Source of the DNA: Cyclobacterium marinum DSM 745 | GTDB lineage: Bacteria > Bacteroidota > Bacteroidia > Cytophagales > Cyclobacteriaceae | NCBI RefSeq assembly: GCF_000222485.1 | Contig: NC_015914.1 | Coordinates: 5,376,001 to 5,440,000, forward strand | DNA: 64,000 nt | Direction of reading: 5' to 3' | Part shown: piece by piece, positions 63,194 to 64,000 of the stretch | Layout of the letters: each line of letters begins with the position of its first letter | How positions within the stretch are numbered: the stretch's first letter is position 1 | Notes under the pieces: model-generated | The model's database searches: none | What the model saw: the letters and a program-made list of their open reading frames with translations, nothing else | Told to the model about the DNA's origin: nothing | Position numbers and translations under genes: made by a program

Positions 63194-64000
63194 TCATTTT
63201 ACCTGAAGTACATACCCCCTACCTCGAATATTTTTGAGTTGAATATTCGGATCTTGCAATAGCTTTTTGCGAAGTTTGGAGACAAACATATCCAGGCTTC
63301 TGCCCACAAATACCCCCTCATCTTCCCATATTTCTTTGAGCAGGTGGTCTCTCTCAAGCATTTCGTTTGGGTGCAAGGCAAATAGGGTTAGCAACTTATT
63401 TTCTTTTTGGGAAAGTTGGATTTCCTCTGTTCCAATTTTCAAAAGCTGTTTACTGTGATACAGTTCAAACTTCCCGATACCCACGGATTGACTATTGCCC
63501 ATGTTCTTACTCTTGCTGGGCTTAAGTGCATTTTTATTGTATATCAACAAAAAGCCAAAGGCCAAAATCCCAATGATGATCGGTACAGAAAAGTTGGATA
63601 CCCTCATTGTATTGTGATCAAACCGGATTTTGATGCTATAGCAATCTTTTGGCTGCAAACGTCCCTGACATGGAATTAGGGTTTTGTCTTTGTGACTGGA
63701 CATTTGATAACTGTAAACAACCTGATTCTCTATGCATTCCACAACATTAACTTGGTATTTACCTTCAGCTTTTTTGCCCACCAAGCCTTCCCCCAAACCC
63801 TTATGAATAACTTTAACCAAACTGTCCGGGTCAAATTGGAAGGGGTTTTCAAATACAATACTATATTCACTCTCGCTGATTCTCTTGATTGGCAAAACCC
63901 TAGAAGTGCTATCTCCTGAGGCAAGCAAGATTTGGTGCCCCACATTCCTCAACCTGATTTCTCTGTTTTCTGCAAAATCATCTGACTTCCATGGCCACAG
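63194..64000 (-). CDS. Winged-helix regulator with membrane anchor, 5' end outside window
   Basis: The frame remains open to the right edge, so the start is not in the window; codons before the TTG at 63952 (SDDFAENREIRLRNVGH) fit the family and I treat them as part of the gene. An exported region (about the first 140 residues seen) contains CQGRLQPKDCYSIKIRF. One membrane helix (VPIIIGILAFGFLLIYN) follows, then an OmpR-like winged-helix domain: IQLSQKENKLLTLFALHPNEMLERDHLLKEIW and FVSKLRKKLL...RGRGYVL. This is a transmembrane one-component regulator resembling ToxR-type proteins, with the DNA-binding domain at the C-terminus. Confidence 0.85.
   Translation of the reverse strand: MWPWKSDDFAENREIRLRNVGHQILLASGDSTSRVLPIKRISESEYSIVFENPFQFDPDSLVKVIHKGLGEGLVGKKAEGKYQVNVVECIENQVVYSYQMSSHKDKTLIPCQGRLQPKDCYSIKIRFDHNTMRVSNFSVPIIIGILAFGFLLIYNKNALKPSKSKNMGNSQSVGIGKFELYHSKQLLKIGTEEIQLSQKENKLLTLFALHPNEMLERDHLLKEIWEDEGVFVGRSLDMFVSKLRKKLLQDPNIQLKNIRGRGYVLQVK

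Noticed and set aside
1..64000. CRISPR arrays, tRNA or rRNA genes, transposases, integrases
   Set aside because: No regularly spaced repeats, no T-loop-like sequences in the gaps, and no recombinase motifs were found by reading.

Overview
The window looks like a chromosomal segment of an AT-rich marine-type Bacteroidota, most likely family Cyclobacteriaceae. The basis is a SusC/SusD pair, sulfatase, DUF4221 and DUF4270 lipoproteins, three LytS/LytTR two-component pairs, near absence of Shine-Dalgarno sequences and TAnnTTTG-like -7 boxes. No rRNA, tRNA, CRISPR array, transposase or phage gene was seen. The family call rests on gene content recognised by eye, not on a search.

Layout. 1-15.9 kb holds mainly secreted or surface degradation genes: gamma-glutamyltransferase, an S41 protease, a ceramidase-like hydrolase, a SusCD pair, an unusual SDR with a zinc ribbon, and a formylglycine sulfatase. 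16.4-20.7 kb holds the most striking locus: a protein with a nucleosidase/TIR-like N-terminus fused to a STING domain, convergent with a SLOG + two-TM channel-like + RCK + RyR protein. No CD-NTase lies in the window. 21-32 kb is mixed accessory content: mutarotase-fold protein, DUF983, cyclase-like DUF2652, a Tat-like secreted protein, a CBM9-like protein, M81 peptidase, BASS symporter, DUF2141 and a beta-barrel. 32.3-36.7 kb is a likely operon of DUF4270 lipoprotein, kelch lipoprotein, LytS and LytTR; the kelch gene is split by an exact 271-bp tandem duplication. 36.9-44.8 kb is an RND efflux operon (TolC, RND, MFP) divergent from a second LytS/LytTR pair. 44.8-51.4 kb is a tandem duplication of a three-gene module (HTTM-like protein, membrane-anchored protein, phytoene-desaturase-like FAD enzyme) in which only the FAD gene and its upstream region have stayed almost identical. 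52-54.4 kb carries two overlapping DUF4221 lipoprotein paralogs. 54.4-61.2 kb is a molybdenum hydroxylase cluster (two large subunits around one 2Fe-2S subunit) with a flavodoxin and two NTF2-like proteins, one of them broken by a stop codon. 61.4-63.2 kb is the third LytS/LytTR pair, divergent from that cluster. A partial winged-helix regulator runs off the right edge.

How the genes fit together. SusCD, ceramidase-like protein and sulfatase fit uptake and degradation of complex, partly sulfated organic matter. The LytS/LytTR pairs sit next to envelope machinery and probably regulate it; this is inferred from position only. The STING and RyR genes look like nucleotide-signal sensors of the kind found in biological-conflict systems, but the source of their ligand is not visible here.
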